42,560 nucleotides of DNA from Roseicyclus salinarum (GCF_029624655.1 NZ_JARRSA010000031.1:1-42560); one strand, 5' to 3'. Shown: positions 27,437 through 37,501, counted from the first letter of the stretch. Notes: generated from the letters alone by a model not told the origin. Made by a program: numbers and translations.

Positions 27437-28411
27437 ATGATGGCACCTGACCTCGAGAACATGCCCGAACGGGCGCTGGAGTGGCACCGCGCGGGCAAGG
27501 GCGCGGTCCTCGCCACCGTGGTGGAGACATGGGGCTCCGCGCCGCGTCCCGTCGGCAGCCAGCTCGCGATCTCGGGCGAGGGCGAGATGGCGGGCTCGGT
27601 CTCGGGCGGCTGCGTGGAAGGCGCGGTGGTGGTCGAGGCGATGGACGCCGTCGGCAGCGGCGCGGCGAAGATGCTGGAATTCGGCGTCTCCGACGACGAG
27701 GCCTTCGCCGTCGGCCTCGCCTGCGGCGGGCGCATCCGCGTCTGGCTGGAGCCTGTGGGCCGCGCGCTGCCCGAGGGCCTCTTGCAGGACCTGGTGTCGG
27801 CGCGCGCCGAGCGGCGGCCGGTCGCCTATGTCGTGGACACCGCGACGGGCGCGCGCCGCCTCGACCCGCGCGAGGCCTGGGACGCGCGCTTCCGCGCCGA
27901 CCGCTCCGGCATGGAGGAGGACGGCGCGACCTTCGTGCACGTCCACAACCCGCCGCTGCGGATGATCGTCGTGGGCGCGGTGCATATCGCGCAGGCGCTT
28001 CTGCCGATGGCGCGGATGACCGGCTACGACGTCACCCTCGTCGATCCGCGCCCCGCCTTCGCCCAGGACACCCGCTTTCCGGGCGAGCGCGTGGTCGAGG
28101 ACTGGCCGGACGATGCGCTCGACGCGCTCGGCATCGACGCGCGCACCGCCGTCGTGACGCTCACCCACGACCCCAAGCTCGACGATCCCGCGATCGGGCG
28201 CGCGCTGCGCTCGGAGGCGTTCTACCTCGGCTGCCTGGGCTCGACACGGACCCACGCCAAACGCGTGGCGCGCCTCGGCGAGGCAGGCTTCGCCGACGAC
28301 GAGATCGCCCGCATCCACGCGCCCGTCGGCCTCGACATCGGCGCGCGGGGACCGGGCGAAATCGCGGTATCGATCATGGCCGAGATCACGCAGCGCCTCA
28401 GGCGGCCATGA
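27437..28411 (+). CDS. XdhC/CoxF-family molybdenum-cofactor maturation protein
   Basis: A 324-aa protein of the XdhC/CoxI family. The N-terminal domain carries the motif VETWGSAPRPVGSQLAI, then SGGCVEGAV and LACGGRIRVWLEP. The C-terminal Rossmann-like domain starts LRMIVVGAVHIAQALLPMA and includes YLGCLGSTRTHAKR. XdhC proteins bind Mo cofactor, promote its sulfuration and hand it to the hydroxylase. The glycine pattern of the Rossmann loop is GAVHIA rather than GxGxxA. It overlaps the next gene by ATGA. Confidence 0.9.
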   Translation: MMAPDLENMPERALEWHRAGKGAVLATVVETWGSAPRPVGSQLAISGEGEMAGSVSGGCVEGAVVVEAMDAVGSGAAKMLEFGVSDDEAFAVGLACGGRIRVWLEPVGRALPEGLLQDLVSARAERRPVAYVVDTATGARRLDPREAWDARFRADRSGMEEDGATFVHVHNPPLRMIVVGAVHIAQALLPMARMTGYDVTLVDPRPAFAQDTRFPGERVVEDWPDDALDALGIDARTAVVTLTHDPKLDDPAIGRALRSEAFYLGCLGSTRTHAKRVARLGEAGFADDEIARIHAPVGLDIGARGPGEIAVSIMAEITQRLRRP

Positions 28412-29415
28412 AGTTCGGGCCGGTCCCCGTGGCGAAGGCCGAGGGCGGGCTTCTCGCCTATTCGCTGCAGCTTCCGGGCGGCAGGCTCGGCAAGGGGCGC
28501 GTCCTGCGGCGCGAGGATCTGCTGGCGCTCGCCGAGGCGGGCATCGCCGAGGTCACTGTCGCGACCCTCGATCCGGGCGACGTGGACGAGAACGCGGCCG
28601 CCCGGCGTCTGGCCGAAGCGCTGGTGGGGGACCCGGCGGCGGCGGGGCTGCAGCTCGACGCGGCCTTCACCGGGCGGGTCAACATCCGCGCCACCGGTCC
28701 CGGCATCGTCGCGCTCGACGCGGAGGCGATCCACCGCCTCAACGCGGTCGATCCGATGATCACGCTGGCGACGGTGCCGCCATGGCAGCGCGTCGCCGAC
28801 GGCACGATGGTCGGCACGGTCAAGATCATCTCCTACGCCGTGGCCGCGGCGCATCTCGACGCGGCCTGCCGCGCCGGCGCGGGCGCGCTCCGTCGCCTGC
28901 CGCCCGTGCTGCGCGACGCGGACCTGATCGTGACCCGGGTGTCCGGCGCGCCCGCGCGGCGCGACGAGAAGGGGATCGCGGCCGTGGCGGGCCGGCTCGA
29001 GGCGCTGGGGATGGCGCTTGCGGGCGTGGAGACGGTCGAACACGAGGCGGGCGCGGTCGCGGCGGCGCTGGGTCGGGCGACGGCGGGGCTGTCGCTCATC
29101 CTGACGGGTTCGGCCACGTCCGATGCCGGGGACGTGGCGCCCTCGGGCCTCGTGCGGGCGGGGGGGCGGCTGATCCGCTTCGGGATGCCGGTCGATCCGG
29201 GCAACCTGCTGTTTCTGGGCGAGATCGGCGCGCGCCCGGTCATCGGCCTGCCGGGATGCGCGCGTTCGCCCGCGCTCAACGGGGCGGACTGGGTGCTGGA
29301 GCGGGTGGCCTGCGGCGTGCCGGTGACCTCGACGGACATCGCGGCGATGGGCGTGGGCGGCCTTCTGAAGGAAATTCCGACGCGGCCCCAGCCGCGCGAC
29401 GGGCCGCGGCGCTGA
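28408..29415 (+). CDS. Molybdopterin-binding (MoCF-biosynthesis domain) protein
   Basis: A 335-aa protein containing a MoeA/MogA-type molybdopterin-binding domain in the C-terminal half (LSLILTGSATSDAGDVAPSGL, then LIRFGMPVDPGNLLFLGEIG and VIGLPGCARSP). The N-terminal half begins KFGPVPVAKAEGGLLAYSLQ. Such proteins accompany xanthine/CO-dehydrogenase-type clusters and probably help supply or cytidylylate the cofactor. The start overlaps the XdhC-family stop. The exact reaction is not determinable here. Confidence 0.85.
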   Translation: MKFGPVPVAKAEGGLLAYSLQLPGGRLGKGRVLRREDLLALAEAGIAEVTVATLDPGDVDENAAARRLAEALVGDPAAAGLQLDAAFTGRVNIRATGPGIVALDAEAIHRLNAVDPMITLATVPPWQRVADGTMVGTVKIISYAVAAAHLDAACRAGAGALRRLPPVLRDADLIVTRVSGAPARRDEKGIAAVAGRLEALGMALAGVETVEHEAGAVAAALGRATAGLSLILTGSATSDAGDVAPSGLVRAGGRLIRFGMPVDPGNLLFLGEIGARPVIGLPGCARSPALNGADWVLERVACGVPVTSTDIAAMGVGGLLKEIPTRPQPRDGPRR

Positions 29416-29493
29416 GGGCGCGGCGGCTTGACGCACTCCGCGCCGCCCTATGTCGTGGTGCATGGCCCCCCTGAACAGGAAACGGAGATCCCC

Positions 29494-30255
29494 ATGCACG
29501 CCAGATCCCTGATCGCCGCCACGGCCCTCGCCGTCGCCATCGCGCCGCTGCCCCTCGTGGCGGAGGTGACCGGGCAATACGTCACCTACACCGTGAACGG
29601 CACCGAGTTCGAAGGCTACGTCGCCACCGACACCGCGCGCGAGCCGATGGGCACCGTCCTGATCGTGCACGACTGGGACGGCATGACCGAGTACGAGGAA
29701 AGCCGCGCGCGGATGCTGGCCGAGGCGGGCTACACGGCCTTCGCCATCGACGTCTACGGCGCCGACACCGACCCGCAGGGCTTCGAGGAGTACCGCGCCC
29801 TGTCGGGCGAGCTCTATGCCGACCGCGCGCTGTTCCGCGAACGGCTGATGGGCTCGATCGCGGCCGCCGCGGACATTCCCGGCGCGACCGGCAACATGGT
29901 GATGATCGGCTACTGCTTCGGCGGCGCGGCGGTGCTGGAGGCGGCGCGCGCGGGCGCCGCGCTCGACGGGTTCGTCAGCTTCCACGGCGGCCTGCCCACG
30001 CCCGAGGGACAGGACTGGTCGATGGCGACGGGCGCGCCGGTCATGTTCTTCCACGGCTCCGCGGACCCGGTGTCGGGCATTGCCGATCTGGCGGCGGTGA
30101 TGGACGAGCTGGTCGAAGCCGGCATCCCGCACGACGCGCGCATCTACGGCGGCGCGCGGCATTCCTTCACGGTGCCGGGCTCCGACGACTACGTCGAGGC
30201 GGCGGCCATCGACAGTTTCGCAGGCCTTCTGGAATTCCTCGCCGAGGAGATCTGA
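29494..30255 (+). CDS. Exported dienelactone hydrolase family protein
   Basis: A 253-aa alpha/beta hydrolase of the DLH family. The nucleophile is Cys141 in GYCFGG, and the Asp (HGSADPV) and His (GGARHSFT) complete the triad. Unlike classical cytoplasmic DLH it starts with a signal peptide ([20 protein letters not shown]...AEV), so it is periplasmic. GGAG lies upstream of the ATG at 29494. A TTG at 29428 in the same frame is an unlikely start and instead looks like part of a TTGACG -35. The substrate is unknown. It sits between the maturation genes and coxS. Confidence 0.88.
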   Translation: MHARSLIAATALAVAIAPLPLVAEVTGQYVTYTVNGTEFEGYVATDTAREPMGTVLIVHDWDGMTEYEESRARMLAEAGYTAFAIDVYGADTDPQGFEEYRALSGELYADRALFRERLMGSIAAAADIPGATGNMVMIGYCFGGAAVLEAARAGAALDGFVSFHGGLPTPEGQDWSMATGAPVMFFHGSADPVSGIADLAAVMDELVEAGIPHDARIYGGARHSFTVPGSDDYVEAAAIDSFAGLLEFLAEEI

Positions 30256-30419
30256 GAGCGGTCCCGCGACCTGATCCGCGGCCGGCGCCCGCCGGCTGCG
30301 GGCGCATGCGACCGAGGAGAAGGCCCATTGCGGAACACTTCCACGCGAGGGGGCGAAAACCCCTTTTCGGGGTCCGGCGAAGGGTGCATGATCCCGGTGA
30401 TGACCAAGGGAGGCATTGT

Positions 30420-30905
<486 letters not shown>

Positions 30906-30934
30906 GCGGATTGCCCGGCTTCCGGCCGGGAGAC

Positions 30935-30957
30935 GCGTATTTTCGGAAAGATGAAGG
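30935..30957 (+). repeat. Dispersed intergenic motif, copy 4
   Basis: GCGTATTT, TCG, GAAAGATGAAGG in the coxS-coxL spacer, sense strand, 29 bases after the coxS stop. Confidence 0.8.
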
Positions 30958-31033
30958 GGGCGGGGAGGCCCCATGAACCCCGGTGGCCCCCTATGGTGGC
31001 GGGCCTGGGGGCGATATCACAGGGAGGAAGTCC

Positions 31034-33412
31034 ATGCCCAAGGATCATGGAATAGGCGCGAGATCCAAGCGCCGCGAGGACGTGCGTTTCCTGACGGGAC
31101 GCGGCCAGTACACCGACGACATGGCGATGCAGGGGCAGCTTCATGCCGTCATGGTCCGCTCGACGGTCGCGCACGGGAAGATCGTGTCGATCGACACGTC
31201 CAAGGCGCTTTCGATGCCGGGCGTGCAGGCGGTGTTCACCGGAGAGGACTTCGCCGAGGTGGGCGGCAACCCCGCCGGCTGGCTCATCCATTCGCGCGAC
31301 GGCGAACCGATGCGCGAGCCCAAGCGCCCGGTGCTCGCCCATGGCAAGGTGCGCCACGTCGGCGACGCCTATGCCGCGGTGGTCGCCGAGACCTACGCGC
31401 AGGCGAGGGACGCCGCGGAGGCGGTCGCGGCCGGCACCGAGATCGAGGAGCTTGCGGCCGTCGTCGACATGGCGGCGGCGGTCGCGGACGCGGACAACCG
31501 GGTGCATGACGAGATCCCCGACAACGTCTGCTTCGACTGGGGCTGGATCGAGGACAACCGCGACGCCGTGGACCAGGCGCTGAAGGACGCGCCGCACGTC
31601 ACGACGCTGGAGCTGGTGAACAACCGCCTTGTCCCGAACGCTCTGGAGCCGCGCGCCTCGATCGGCGAGTACAACCCCGGAACGGGCGACTACAAGCTGA
31701 CCACGACGAGCCAGAACCCGCACCTGACCAAGCTGCTGGTCTGCGCCTTCGTTCTTGGCATCCCCGAGCACAAGCTGACGGTGGTGGCGCCCGACGTGGG
31801 CGGGGGCTTCGGCTCGAAGATCTACCACTACGGCGAGGAGGCGCTGGTGCTCGCGGCGGCGCGCAAGCTGGGCCGCCCGGTGCGCTGGACGGCGGAGCGG
31901 ACCGAGAGTTTCCTCAGCGACGCGCATGGCCGCGACCACGTCACCACGATCGAGATCGGGGCGACGAAGGAGGGCGAGATCCTCGCCATCCGCACCAGCA
32001 CGCTGGCCAATGTCGGCGCCTACCTGTCGAACTTCTCGACGGCGACGCCGACCTTCCTGCACGGCACGCTGATGGCCGGTCCCTACAAGGTGCCGCATGT
32101 CTACGTGAACCTGAAGGCGGTCTTCACCAATACCGCTCCGGTCGACGCCTACCGCGGCGCCGGGCGGCCGGAGGCCACCTATTCGATCGAGCGGGCCGTG
32201 GACAAGATGGCGCGCGAGCTGGGTCTCGACCCCGTGGAGGTGCGGCGCAGGAACCTGCTGACGCCCGACCAGTTTCCCTACACCACGCCGGTGGGGCTGG
32301 TCTACGACACCGGCAACTACCAGGCGACGCTGGACCGCGCGCTGGAGATGGCGGACGTCTCGGGCTTCGAGGCGCGGGTGGCCGAGAGCGCGGCGCGCGG
32401 CAAGCTGAGGGGCATGGGCCTGTCGACATGGATAGAGGCCTGCGGGATTGCGCCGTCGCACCTCGTGGGGCAGCTGGGATCGCGCGTGGGCCTCTATGAC
32501 GCGGCCACCGTCCGGGTCAGCGCGACCGGCACGATCCAGGTGATGACGGGGGCGCATTCCCACGGGCAGGGCCACGAGACGGTGTTCGCGCAGGTGGTGG
32601 CCGAGAAGCTTGGCATCCCCGAGGACAGCGTCGAGATCGTGCATGGCGACACCTCGAAGATCCCCTTCGGCATGGGCTCCTACGGGTCGCGGTCGCTGGC
32701 CGTCTGCGGCTCGGCGATGGACCGCGCGCTCGACAAGATCATCGAGAAGGGCAAGAAGATCGCCGCGCACATGCTGGAAGCTTCGGAAGGAGACATCGCC
32801 TTCGAGAACGGCAGCTTCGCGGTGGCCGGGACCGACCGGGCCAAGACCTTCGGCGAGATCGCCTTCTCGGCTTACGTCCCGCACAACTACCCGCTCGAGA
32901 CGCTCGAGCCGGGACTGGAGGAGACGGCGTTCTACGATCCCAACAACTTCACCTATCCCGCCGGGGCCTATCTCTGCGAGGTGGAGGTCGATCCCGAGAC
33001 GGGGCGCGTGGAGGTCATGTCCTTCACCTGCGCCGACGACTTCGGCAACGTGATGAACCCGATGGTCGTGGAAGGCCAGGTTCATGGCGGGGTCGCGCAG
33101 GGCATCGGACAGGCCTTGATCGAGCACACGGTCTACGACGAGAACGGCCAGCTTCTGACGGCGTCCTACATGGACTACACGATGCCGCGAGCGGCGGACC
33201 TGCCCTTCGTGGATGTGGACCATTCCTGCGCGACGCCCTGCACGCACAACCCGCTGGGCGTGAAGGGCTGCGGCGAGGCCGGGGCCATCGGCTCGCCGCC
33301 GGCGGTGGTCAACGCGGTCATCGACGCCCTGCACAGGGGCGGCATGACCCATGTCGCGCATATCGACATGCCGCTGACGCCGTCGCGCGTCTGGGCCGCG
33401 ATGCAGGGATGA
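31034..33412 (+). CDS. coxL: Molybdenum hydroxylase large subunit, CoxL form II
   Basis: A 792-aa catalytic subunit binding the molybdopterin cytosine dinucleotide cofactor. It starts [20 protein letters not shown]. It carries [13 protein letters not shown], the substrate-loop AYRGAGR at residues 372-378, and the catalytic glutamate Glu748 in [13 protein letters not shown]. True CO dehydrogenase (form I) has AYRCSFR, whose Cys bridges copper. The AYRGAGR loop marks form II, whose physiological substrate is unsettled. AGGGAGGAAG precedes the start. The gene order coxS-coxL-coxM is also that of form II. Confidence 0.94.
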   Translation: MPKDHGIGARSKRREDVRFLTGRGQYTDDMAMQGQLHAVMVRSTVAHGKIVSIDTSKALSMPGVQAVFTGEDFAEVGGNPAGWLIHSRDGEPMREPKRPVLAHGKVRHVGDAYAAVVAETYAQARDAAEAVAAGTEIEELAAVVDMAAAVADADNRVHDEIPDNVCFDWGWIEDNRDAVDQALKDAPHVTTLELVNNRLVPNALEPRASIGEYNPGTGDYKLTTTSQNPHLTKLLVCAFVLGIPEHKLTVVAPDVGGGFGSKIYHYGEEALVLAAARKLGRPVRWTAERTESFLSDAHGRDHVTTIEIGATKEGEILAIRTSTLANVGAYLSNFSTATPTFLHGTLMAGPYKVPHVYVNLKAVFTNTAPVDAYRGAGRPEATYSIERAVDKMARELGLDPVEVRRRNLLTPDQFPYTTPVGLVYDTGNYQATLDRALEMADVSGFEARVAESAARGKLRGMGLSTWIEACGIAPSHLVGQLGSRVGLYDAATVRVSATGTIQVMTGAHSHGQGHETVFAQVVAEKLGIPEDSVEIVHGDTSKIPFGMGSYGSRSLAVCGSAMDRALDKIIEKGKKIAAHMLEASEGDIAFENGSFAVAGTDRAKTFGEIAFSAYVPHNYPLETLEPGLEETAFYDPNNFTYPAGAYLCEVEVDPETGRVEVMSFTCADDFGNVMNPMVVEGQVHGGVAQGIGQALIEHTVYDENGQLLTASYMDYTMPRAADLPFVDVDHSCATPCTHNPLGVKGCGEAGAIGSPPAVVNAVIDALHRGGMTHVAHIDMPLTPSRVWAAMQG

Positions 33413-33456
33413 ACCGCGCCGACCCGGCGCCGCCGCTGGAGGCCGGCGCCGGGATC

Positions 33457-33479
33457 GCGTATTTCGGGAAAGATGAAGG
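33457..33479 (+). repeat. Dispersed intergenic motif, copy 5
   Basis: GCGTATTT, CGG, GAAAGATGAAGG in the coxL-coxM spacer, sense strand, 44 bases after the coxL stop. Confidence 0.8.
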
Positions 33480-33507
33480 GCGAGGTCCCTTCGAGGAGAC
33501 AGAGACC

Positions 33508-34299
33508 ATGTACGACTTCGAGTTTTCCAAACCCTCAACGATCGCCGAGGCGGTGGCAGCGCTCGGCCACGAGGGCGCGCAGGCGCTTGGCGGCGGGCAG
33601 ACGCTTCTGCCGACGATGAAGCAGCGCCTCGCCGCGCCCGAGACGCTGGTGAGCCTGACGGGCATCCCCGAGATGAAGGGCGTGTGCCTGTCCGACGCGG
33701 GCGAGGTCTGCATCGGCGGCGGCACGTCCCATGCGCGGGTTGCGGCGGAGGCGGCGGCGCATTACCCCGCGCTCGCCTCGATGGCCGGCCGCATCGGCGA
33801 CCCCGCGGTGCGCAACCGCGGCACGATCGGCGGATCGCTGGCCAACAACGACCCCTCGGCGTGCTATCCGGCCGCCGTCCTTGGATCCGGCGCGACCGTC
33901 AGGACCAACACGCGCGACATCGCGGCAGACGACTTCTTCGACGGCATGTTCACGACCGCGCTCGAGGAGGGCGAGATCATAACCGAGGTGCGTTTCCCGG
34001 TGCCGGAAAAGGCGAGCTACCAGAAGTTCATCCAGCCGGCCTCGCGCTTCGCGCTGGTGGGCGTCTTCGTCGCGAAGTTCGCGGATGGGGTGCGCGTGGC
34101 CGTGACGGGCGCGTCCTCGGATGGCGTGTTCCGCTGGACGGAAGCCGAGGAGGCGCTGAACGGGTCCTTCTCGGCGGACGCGCTTGCGGACGTGGCGCCG
34201 CCGTCCGGCGACATGATCTCCGACCTCCACGGGTCGGGCGCGTACCGCGCGCACCTCGTGAAGGTGATGACCGGCCGGGCGGTCGCCGCGGCGAGCTGA
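33508..34299 (+). CDS. coxM: CO-dehydrogenase-type medium FAD subunit
   Basis: A 263-aa FAD-binding subunit (PCMH-type fold). The first flavin motif is [11 protein letters not shown], the second is [20 protein letters not shown], and [11 protein letters not shown] is typical of the C-terminal domain. It transfers electrons from CoxS to the respiratory acceptor. GAGGAG precedes the ATG at 33508. The frame from 33409 would include the dispersed motif and is rejected. It is slightly shorter than Oligotropha CoxM (288 aa). Confidence 0.94.
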   Translation: MYDFEFSKPSTIAEAVAALGHEGAQALGGGQTLLPTMKQRLAAPETLVSLTGIPEMKGVCLSDAGEVCIGGGTSHARVAAEAAAHYPALASMAGRIGDPAVRNRGTIGGSLANNDPSACYPAAVLGSGATVRTNTRDIAADDFFDGMFTTALEEGEIITEVRFPVPEKASYQKFIQPASRFALVGVFVAKFADGVRVAVTGASSDGVFRWTEAEEALNGSFSADALADVAPPSGDMISDLHGSGAYRAHLVKVMTGRAVAAAS

Positions 34300-34690
34300 G
34301 GGCTGGCGCGGGGCGGGCGGGGCGCGTTCAGGCGCGGCCCGCCGCCCCGCAGCGGATACGGTTGTCCGACGCCACGGATGTGGCCAGTTTCGCTGCGGCG
34401 GCGGCGAGCGCTCGATCGGCCTTCTCTGCGTCCACTGGCGATATCCTGTCCTGAGCCGAGGTCGATGCGGCGCGCAGGAGGCCCTGCAGGTCCGGGAGCA
34501 CGCGCGCCGCCACGACCTTGCAGGGCGGAGCGGGGACGCGCGGGGACGATCTTGGCCCGAGGCTGGCCCCGCGGGAGAAGGGCCGCGCCGGTGCGGCACG
34601 CGGACAGCACCGTGCCGGTCGCGGGATGCGGGGGGCACCGGCACGCCGAACCCCACGCCGAACCCATCGGCGCGACGCGCCTCCCGGCAC
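34300..34690 (-). other. Intergenic region with a coding-like tail (34328-34540)
   Basis: The 448-bp gap between coxM and infC holds no confident gene. On the minus strand the 3' part reads as a GC3-biased, helix-like tail (VAARVLPDLQGLLRAAS, TSAQDRISPVDAEKADRALA, then KLATSVASDNRIRCG) ending in TGA at 34328. Upstream of about 34540 the same frame turns into low-quality Arg/Pro-rich sequence. Another frame there gives GTVLSACRTGAALLPRG. This could be a small or decayed gene. Confidence 0.3.
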
Positions 34691-34691
34691 G

Positions 34692-34719
34692 AAAAAAGGC
34701 GCGCCGCCAGGGCGCGCCT
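34692..34719 (-). terminator. infC intrinsic terminator
   Basis: A 9-bp stem (AGGCGCGCC 34697-34705 / GGCGCGCCT 34711-34719) with a 5-base loop. Read on the minus strand it is followed by a T6 tract (34697-34692). It lies 28 bp after the infC stop, a textbook Rho-independent site. Confidence 0.9.
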
Positions 34720-34747
34720 CGGTTCGTCGGGCAATGGCTTTCGTGGT

Positions 34748-35290
34748 CTACCGGGCAGGGCCGATCATCATGACCATCTGACGGCCTTCCATCTTGGGCA
34801 TGTTCTCGACCTTGCCGAGACCCTCGACGTCGCTCGCCACACGCTCCAGAAGCTCGCGGCCGAGGTTCTGGTGCGCCATCTCGCGGCCGCGGAAGCGCAG
34901 GGTGACCTTCACCTTGTCGCCGGCTTCGAGGAAGCGGGTGACGTTGCGCATCTTGACCTCGTAGTCGTGGACGTCGGTGTTCGGGCGGAACTTGACCTCC
35001 TTGACCTCGATCGTCTTCTGCTTCTTGCGCGCCTCGGCCTCGCGTTTCTGCGTCTCGTACTTGAACTTGCCGAAGTCCATGATCTTGCACACCGGCGGTT
35101 CGGCGTTCGGCGAGATCTCGACGAGATCGAGGCCTGCCTCGACGGCGAGATCCATCGCCTTGGCGGGATGCACGACACCGAGGTTCTCGCCCTCCGGTCC
35201 GATCAGCCGGATCTCCGGGGCGCGGATGCGGTCGTTCACGCGTGGGCCGGTGTCGCGGGTCGGCGGCGCGTTGTGAGGTCTGCGGGCTAT
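34748..35290 (-). CDS. infC: Translation initiation factor IF-3 (probable AUA start)
   Basis: About 180 aa from the proposed start. The IF3 N-domain has [20 protein letters not shown] and [30 protein letters not shown]. The C-domain has [20 protein letters not shown] and [10 protein letters not shown]. Homologues begin (M)ARRPHNAPP. Here that block begins with an ATA codon at 35290, preceded by AAGGA eight bases upstream. The only upstream in-frame ATG (35356) lies at the candidate -35 and before the likely transcript start. IF3 genes classically use rare starts so that IF3 represses its own synthesis. Confidence 0.93.
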   Translation of the reverse strand: MARRPHNAPPTRDTGPRVNDRIRAPEIRLIGPEGENLGVVHPAKAMDLAVEAGLDLVEISPNAEPPVCKIMDFGKFKYETQKREAEARKKQKTIEVKEVKFRPNTDVHDYEVKMRNVTRFLEAGDKVKVTLRFRGREMAHQNLGRELLERVASDVEGLGKVENMPKMEGRQMVMMIGPAR

Positions 35291-35327
35291 GGGGTTCGTC
35301 CTTCTGTAGCCTGGGATCTGAGCGCGC

Positions 35328-35356
35328 AAGGTATCTTCAACACCCCTGTCTTTCAA
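35328..35356 (-). promoter_or_regulatory. Candidate infC promoter
   Basis: On the minus strand TTGAAA (35356-35351, 5/6) and TACCTT (35333-35328) are 17 bp apart. The predicted transcript start is near 35321, giving a leader of about 30 bases before the AUA start. Confidence 0.4.
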
Positions 35357-35467
35357 GGCGATTTGGTGGCGTCAGGAAAGGAAACGCCGCCCCCGCACGC
35401 AAGGCGTTGCCCCGGTCGCGCGGCTTCGTGTAGCGCTGGACCTGCCGGAAGGGAGGCGGATGCCGGA

Positions 35468-36082
35468 ATGACTCGTTCGCTCATCGTGGCCGTGATCCTC
35501 GCGTCGCTGGCGCTCGGCGGGTATTTCCTCGCCGTCGCTGCGCCGGGCGGGCCTGCGGGCGAAGGCGGCGGCGCGGCCTTGCGATCGGAGGCGGAGGGCG
35601 GCAGGACGGGGGCCGGCGGGACGGGGGCCACCGAGGTGGGCGACCCGACCGAGGCCGCGGACGCGGCCGCTGGTCCAGATGCAGGAGGCGCCGGGGTGCC
35701 GCAGGACACAGGCGCGACGGAGCCCCCCGGCGCAGCTCCGGCCGTCGGTGCCGGGACCCCCGAGAGCACGGCTGCCGCGCAGGCCACCGAAGCCGGTCCT
35801 GGGGGGCCGACGACCGGCGAGGGCGTGACCCCACCGCGAACGTCCGCCGACCCCGCGGAAGCCCCGGAGCGAATGGACGCCCCCGAGGTCGCGCAGGACG
35901 CGCTCGGTGTCTTCGGCGTCGAGGGTTTCGACCATGACGCGGCGCTCGCGGCGATCGAGGCCTCGACCCTCTCGGAGCTGGGAAAGCGCGCGGCGCGCGC
36001 GGCTCTGGAGCGGGCGCGCGACCTGCCGGAAGCGCGCGAGGCCGCCCTCGCGCGGGTGCGTCGCCTCCTGCGCGTCGAATGA
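35468..36082 (+). CDS. Membrane-anchored low-complexity protein
   Basis: A 204-aa protein with an N-terminal membrane anchor or signal (MTRSLIVAVILASLALGGYFLAVA). A linker of about 110 residues follows, almost wholly Gly/Ala/Pro/Thr/Glu. The C-terminal helical domain is conserved-looking (VFGVEGFDHDAALAAIEAST, then LSELGKRAARAALERARDLP). No known domain is recognised. The linker suggests the C-terminal domain is displayed in the periplasm away from the membrane. GGGAGG lies upstream. It is divergent from infC and convergent with fpr. Confidence 0.8.
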   Translation: MTRSLIVAVILASLALGGYFLAVAAPGGPAGEGGGAALRSEAEGGRTGAGGTGATEVGDPTEAADAAAGPDAGGAGVPQDTGATEPPGAAPAVGAGTPESTAAAQATEAGPGGPTTGEGVTPPRTSADPAEAPERMDAPEVAQDALGVFGVEGFDHDAALAAIEASTLSELGKRAARAALERARDLPEAREAALARVRRLLRVE

Positions 36083-36095
36083 GCGCCGGCCGGAT

Positions 36096-36956
36096 CTAGT
36101 CGAGGAACGCCTTTTCCACGACGTATTCGGCGGGCCTCGAATTGGCGCCCTCGCGCAGGCCGTAGTCGTCCAGCATGTCCTTCAACTCGAGGTTGAAGGC
36201 GAGGTTGCCGCAGATCATCGCACGGTCCGTCTCCGGCGACAGCGGTGGCACGCCGAGATCGGCATAGACCTCGCCCGACCGCATCAGGTCGGTGATCCGC
36301 CCCATCTTTGCGCTCTCTTCCCGCGTCGTCGTGGGATAGTAGCGCAGCTTGTCGGCGAAGCCCTCGCCGATCAGCTCCTCCAGCAGCTCGTCGCCCCGGA
36401 TGCTCTCGATCAGCTCGGCGCCGTAGGTCAGCTCGCCCGCCTCGCGGCAGGTATGGGTCAGGATCACCTCGTCGTAGTCCGCATAGGTCTGCGGATCGCG
36501 CAGGAGCGATGCGAAGGGCGCAATGCCGGTGCCCGTTGCAAAGAACCAGATCCGCCGGCCGGGAATGAGCGCGTCATGCACCAGCGTGCCCACGGGCTTG
36601 GGGCGCAGGATCACCTGGTCGCCTGGCCTGATGTGCTGCAGCTTCGAGGTCAGCGGGCCGTCCGGCACCTTGATCGAATAGAATTCCAGCTCGTCGTCCC
36701 ACGACGGCGAGGCGATGGAATAGGCCCGCAGAAGGGGCTTCTGCCGGCCCGTCGCGGGATCGGGGTCGCCCATCAGCCCGATCATCACGAACTCGCCCGA
36801 CCGGAAGCGCAGGCTCGCGGGGCGCGTGCAGCGGAACCGGAACAGACGGTCGGTATAATGCTGCACGTCCGTCACGGTCTGCGCGTCGGGGAGGGCGGGC
36901 GTGGCCTTCACGGGCGTGGCGTCGGTGTCTTTCACGGGTCTTTTGTGCTCGGTCAT
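36096..36956 (-). CDS. fpr: Ferredoxin-NADP+ reductase
   Basis: A 286-aa FNR-superfamily flavoprotein. The FAD motif is LLRAYSIASP (RxYS). The NADP-binding region is ATGTGIAPFASLLRDP, with the acceptor motif AMICGNLAFNLELKDML. The C-terminal VVEKAFLD is close to bacterial Fpr ends. It exchanges electrons between NADPH and ferredoxin or flavodoxin. It lies 70 bp after the DUF934 gene of the sulfate-assimilation run, so it may supply reduced ferredoxin to the sulfite reductase (inference). The first 20 residues are an extra polar extension. Confidence 0.93.
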   Translation of the reverse strand: MTEHKRPVKDTDATPVKATPALPDAQTVTDVQHYTDRLFRFRCTRPASLRFRSGEFVMIGLMGDPDPATGRQKPLLRAYSIASPSWDDELEFYSIKVPDGPLTSKLQHIRPGDQVILRPKPVGTLVHDALIPGRRIWFFATGTGIAPFASLLRDPQTYADYDEVILTHTCREAGELTYGAELIESIRGDELLEELIGEGFADKLRYYPTTTREESAKMGRITDLMRSGEVYADLGVPPLSPETDRAMICGNLAFNLELKDMLDDYGLREGANSRPAEYVVEKAFLD

Positions 36957-37026
36957 GCTGCTGTCGTGCGGAACCTGCCCGCCTCCTCGTCTCTAAGCCT
37001 TGATCTGGATCAGTGGAACCCCCGGT

Positions 37027-37467
37027 TCAACCGCGCGGTGTCAACCTGCCGCGATCGGACCCGTGCTTCCCCGGCGCACCGGGCCGCCCCCCGAGCCGTG
37101 CGCGGTAGTCGCCCTCGCGCCAGTCGGCCCGCGCGCGCCATTGCGCCTCGTCCTGCCGCGCCGCGAGGACGGCGCCGATCTCCACCTCGTCGAAGCCCGC
37201 GCGCCGCGCCATGGCATACTGGTCGGCCAGCACGTGGCCGCAGGCGCGCAGCCGCCCCGCATAGCCCATCGCCCGCAGCCTGCGCGCCACCGTGAAGCCG
37301 CGCCCGTCGGCGAAGCTGCCGAAGGCCACGCGGATCAGGCCGATCCCCTCTAGACGCCCGGCCAGCGCCGCCACGTCGTCGTCAGGTGCCACGTCCAGCG
37401 CGCGCGCGCCGCGCATGTCGTCGGCCACGAAGCCCTCGTCGCGCACGATCACCCGTTCGTCCCGCAT
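37027..37467 (-). CDS. DUF934 protein of the sulfite-reductase operon
   Basis: A 146-aa protein of the DUF934 family. Typical segments are VIVRDEGFVADD, LIRVAFGSFADGRGFTVARRLRAMGYAGRLRACGHVLADQYAMARRAGFDEVEI and QWRARADWREGDYRARLGG. The family occurs next to cysI/cysH in many proteobacteria, but its role is not established. The start at 37467 uses an AAGGA nine bases upstream, which is the 3' end of a dispersed-motif copy. It follows cysH by 56 bp. Confidence 0.85.
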   Translation of the reverse strand: MRDERVIVRDEGFVADDMRGARALDVAPDDDVAALAGRLEGIGLIRVAFGSFADGRGFTVARRLRAMGYAGRLRACGHVLADQYAMARRAGFDEVEIGAVLAARQDEAQWRARADWREGDYRARLGGRPGAPGKHGSDRGRLTPRG

Positions 37468-37477
37468 CTCGTCCCGT

Positions 37478-37501
37478 CCTTCATCTTTCCGAAAAATACG
37501 C
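37478..37501 (-). repeat. Dispersed intergenic motif, copy 6
   Basis: On the minus strand GCGTATTT, TTCG, GAAAGATGAAGG (one extra base in the spacer), between cysH and the DUF934 gene. Its terminal AAGG seems to be part of the ribosome binding site of the latter. Confidence 0.8.

Noticed and set aside
31034-33412. Calling CoxL a genuine (form I) CO dehydrogenase
   Set aside because: The active-site loop is AYRGAGR, not AYRCSFR, and the gene order is S-L-M.
35291-35356. ATG at 35356 as infC start
   Set aside because: It lies on the candidate -35 box and adds 22 residues not seen at the usual IF3 N-terminus; the AUA at 35290 has the better ribosome site.
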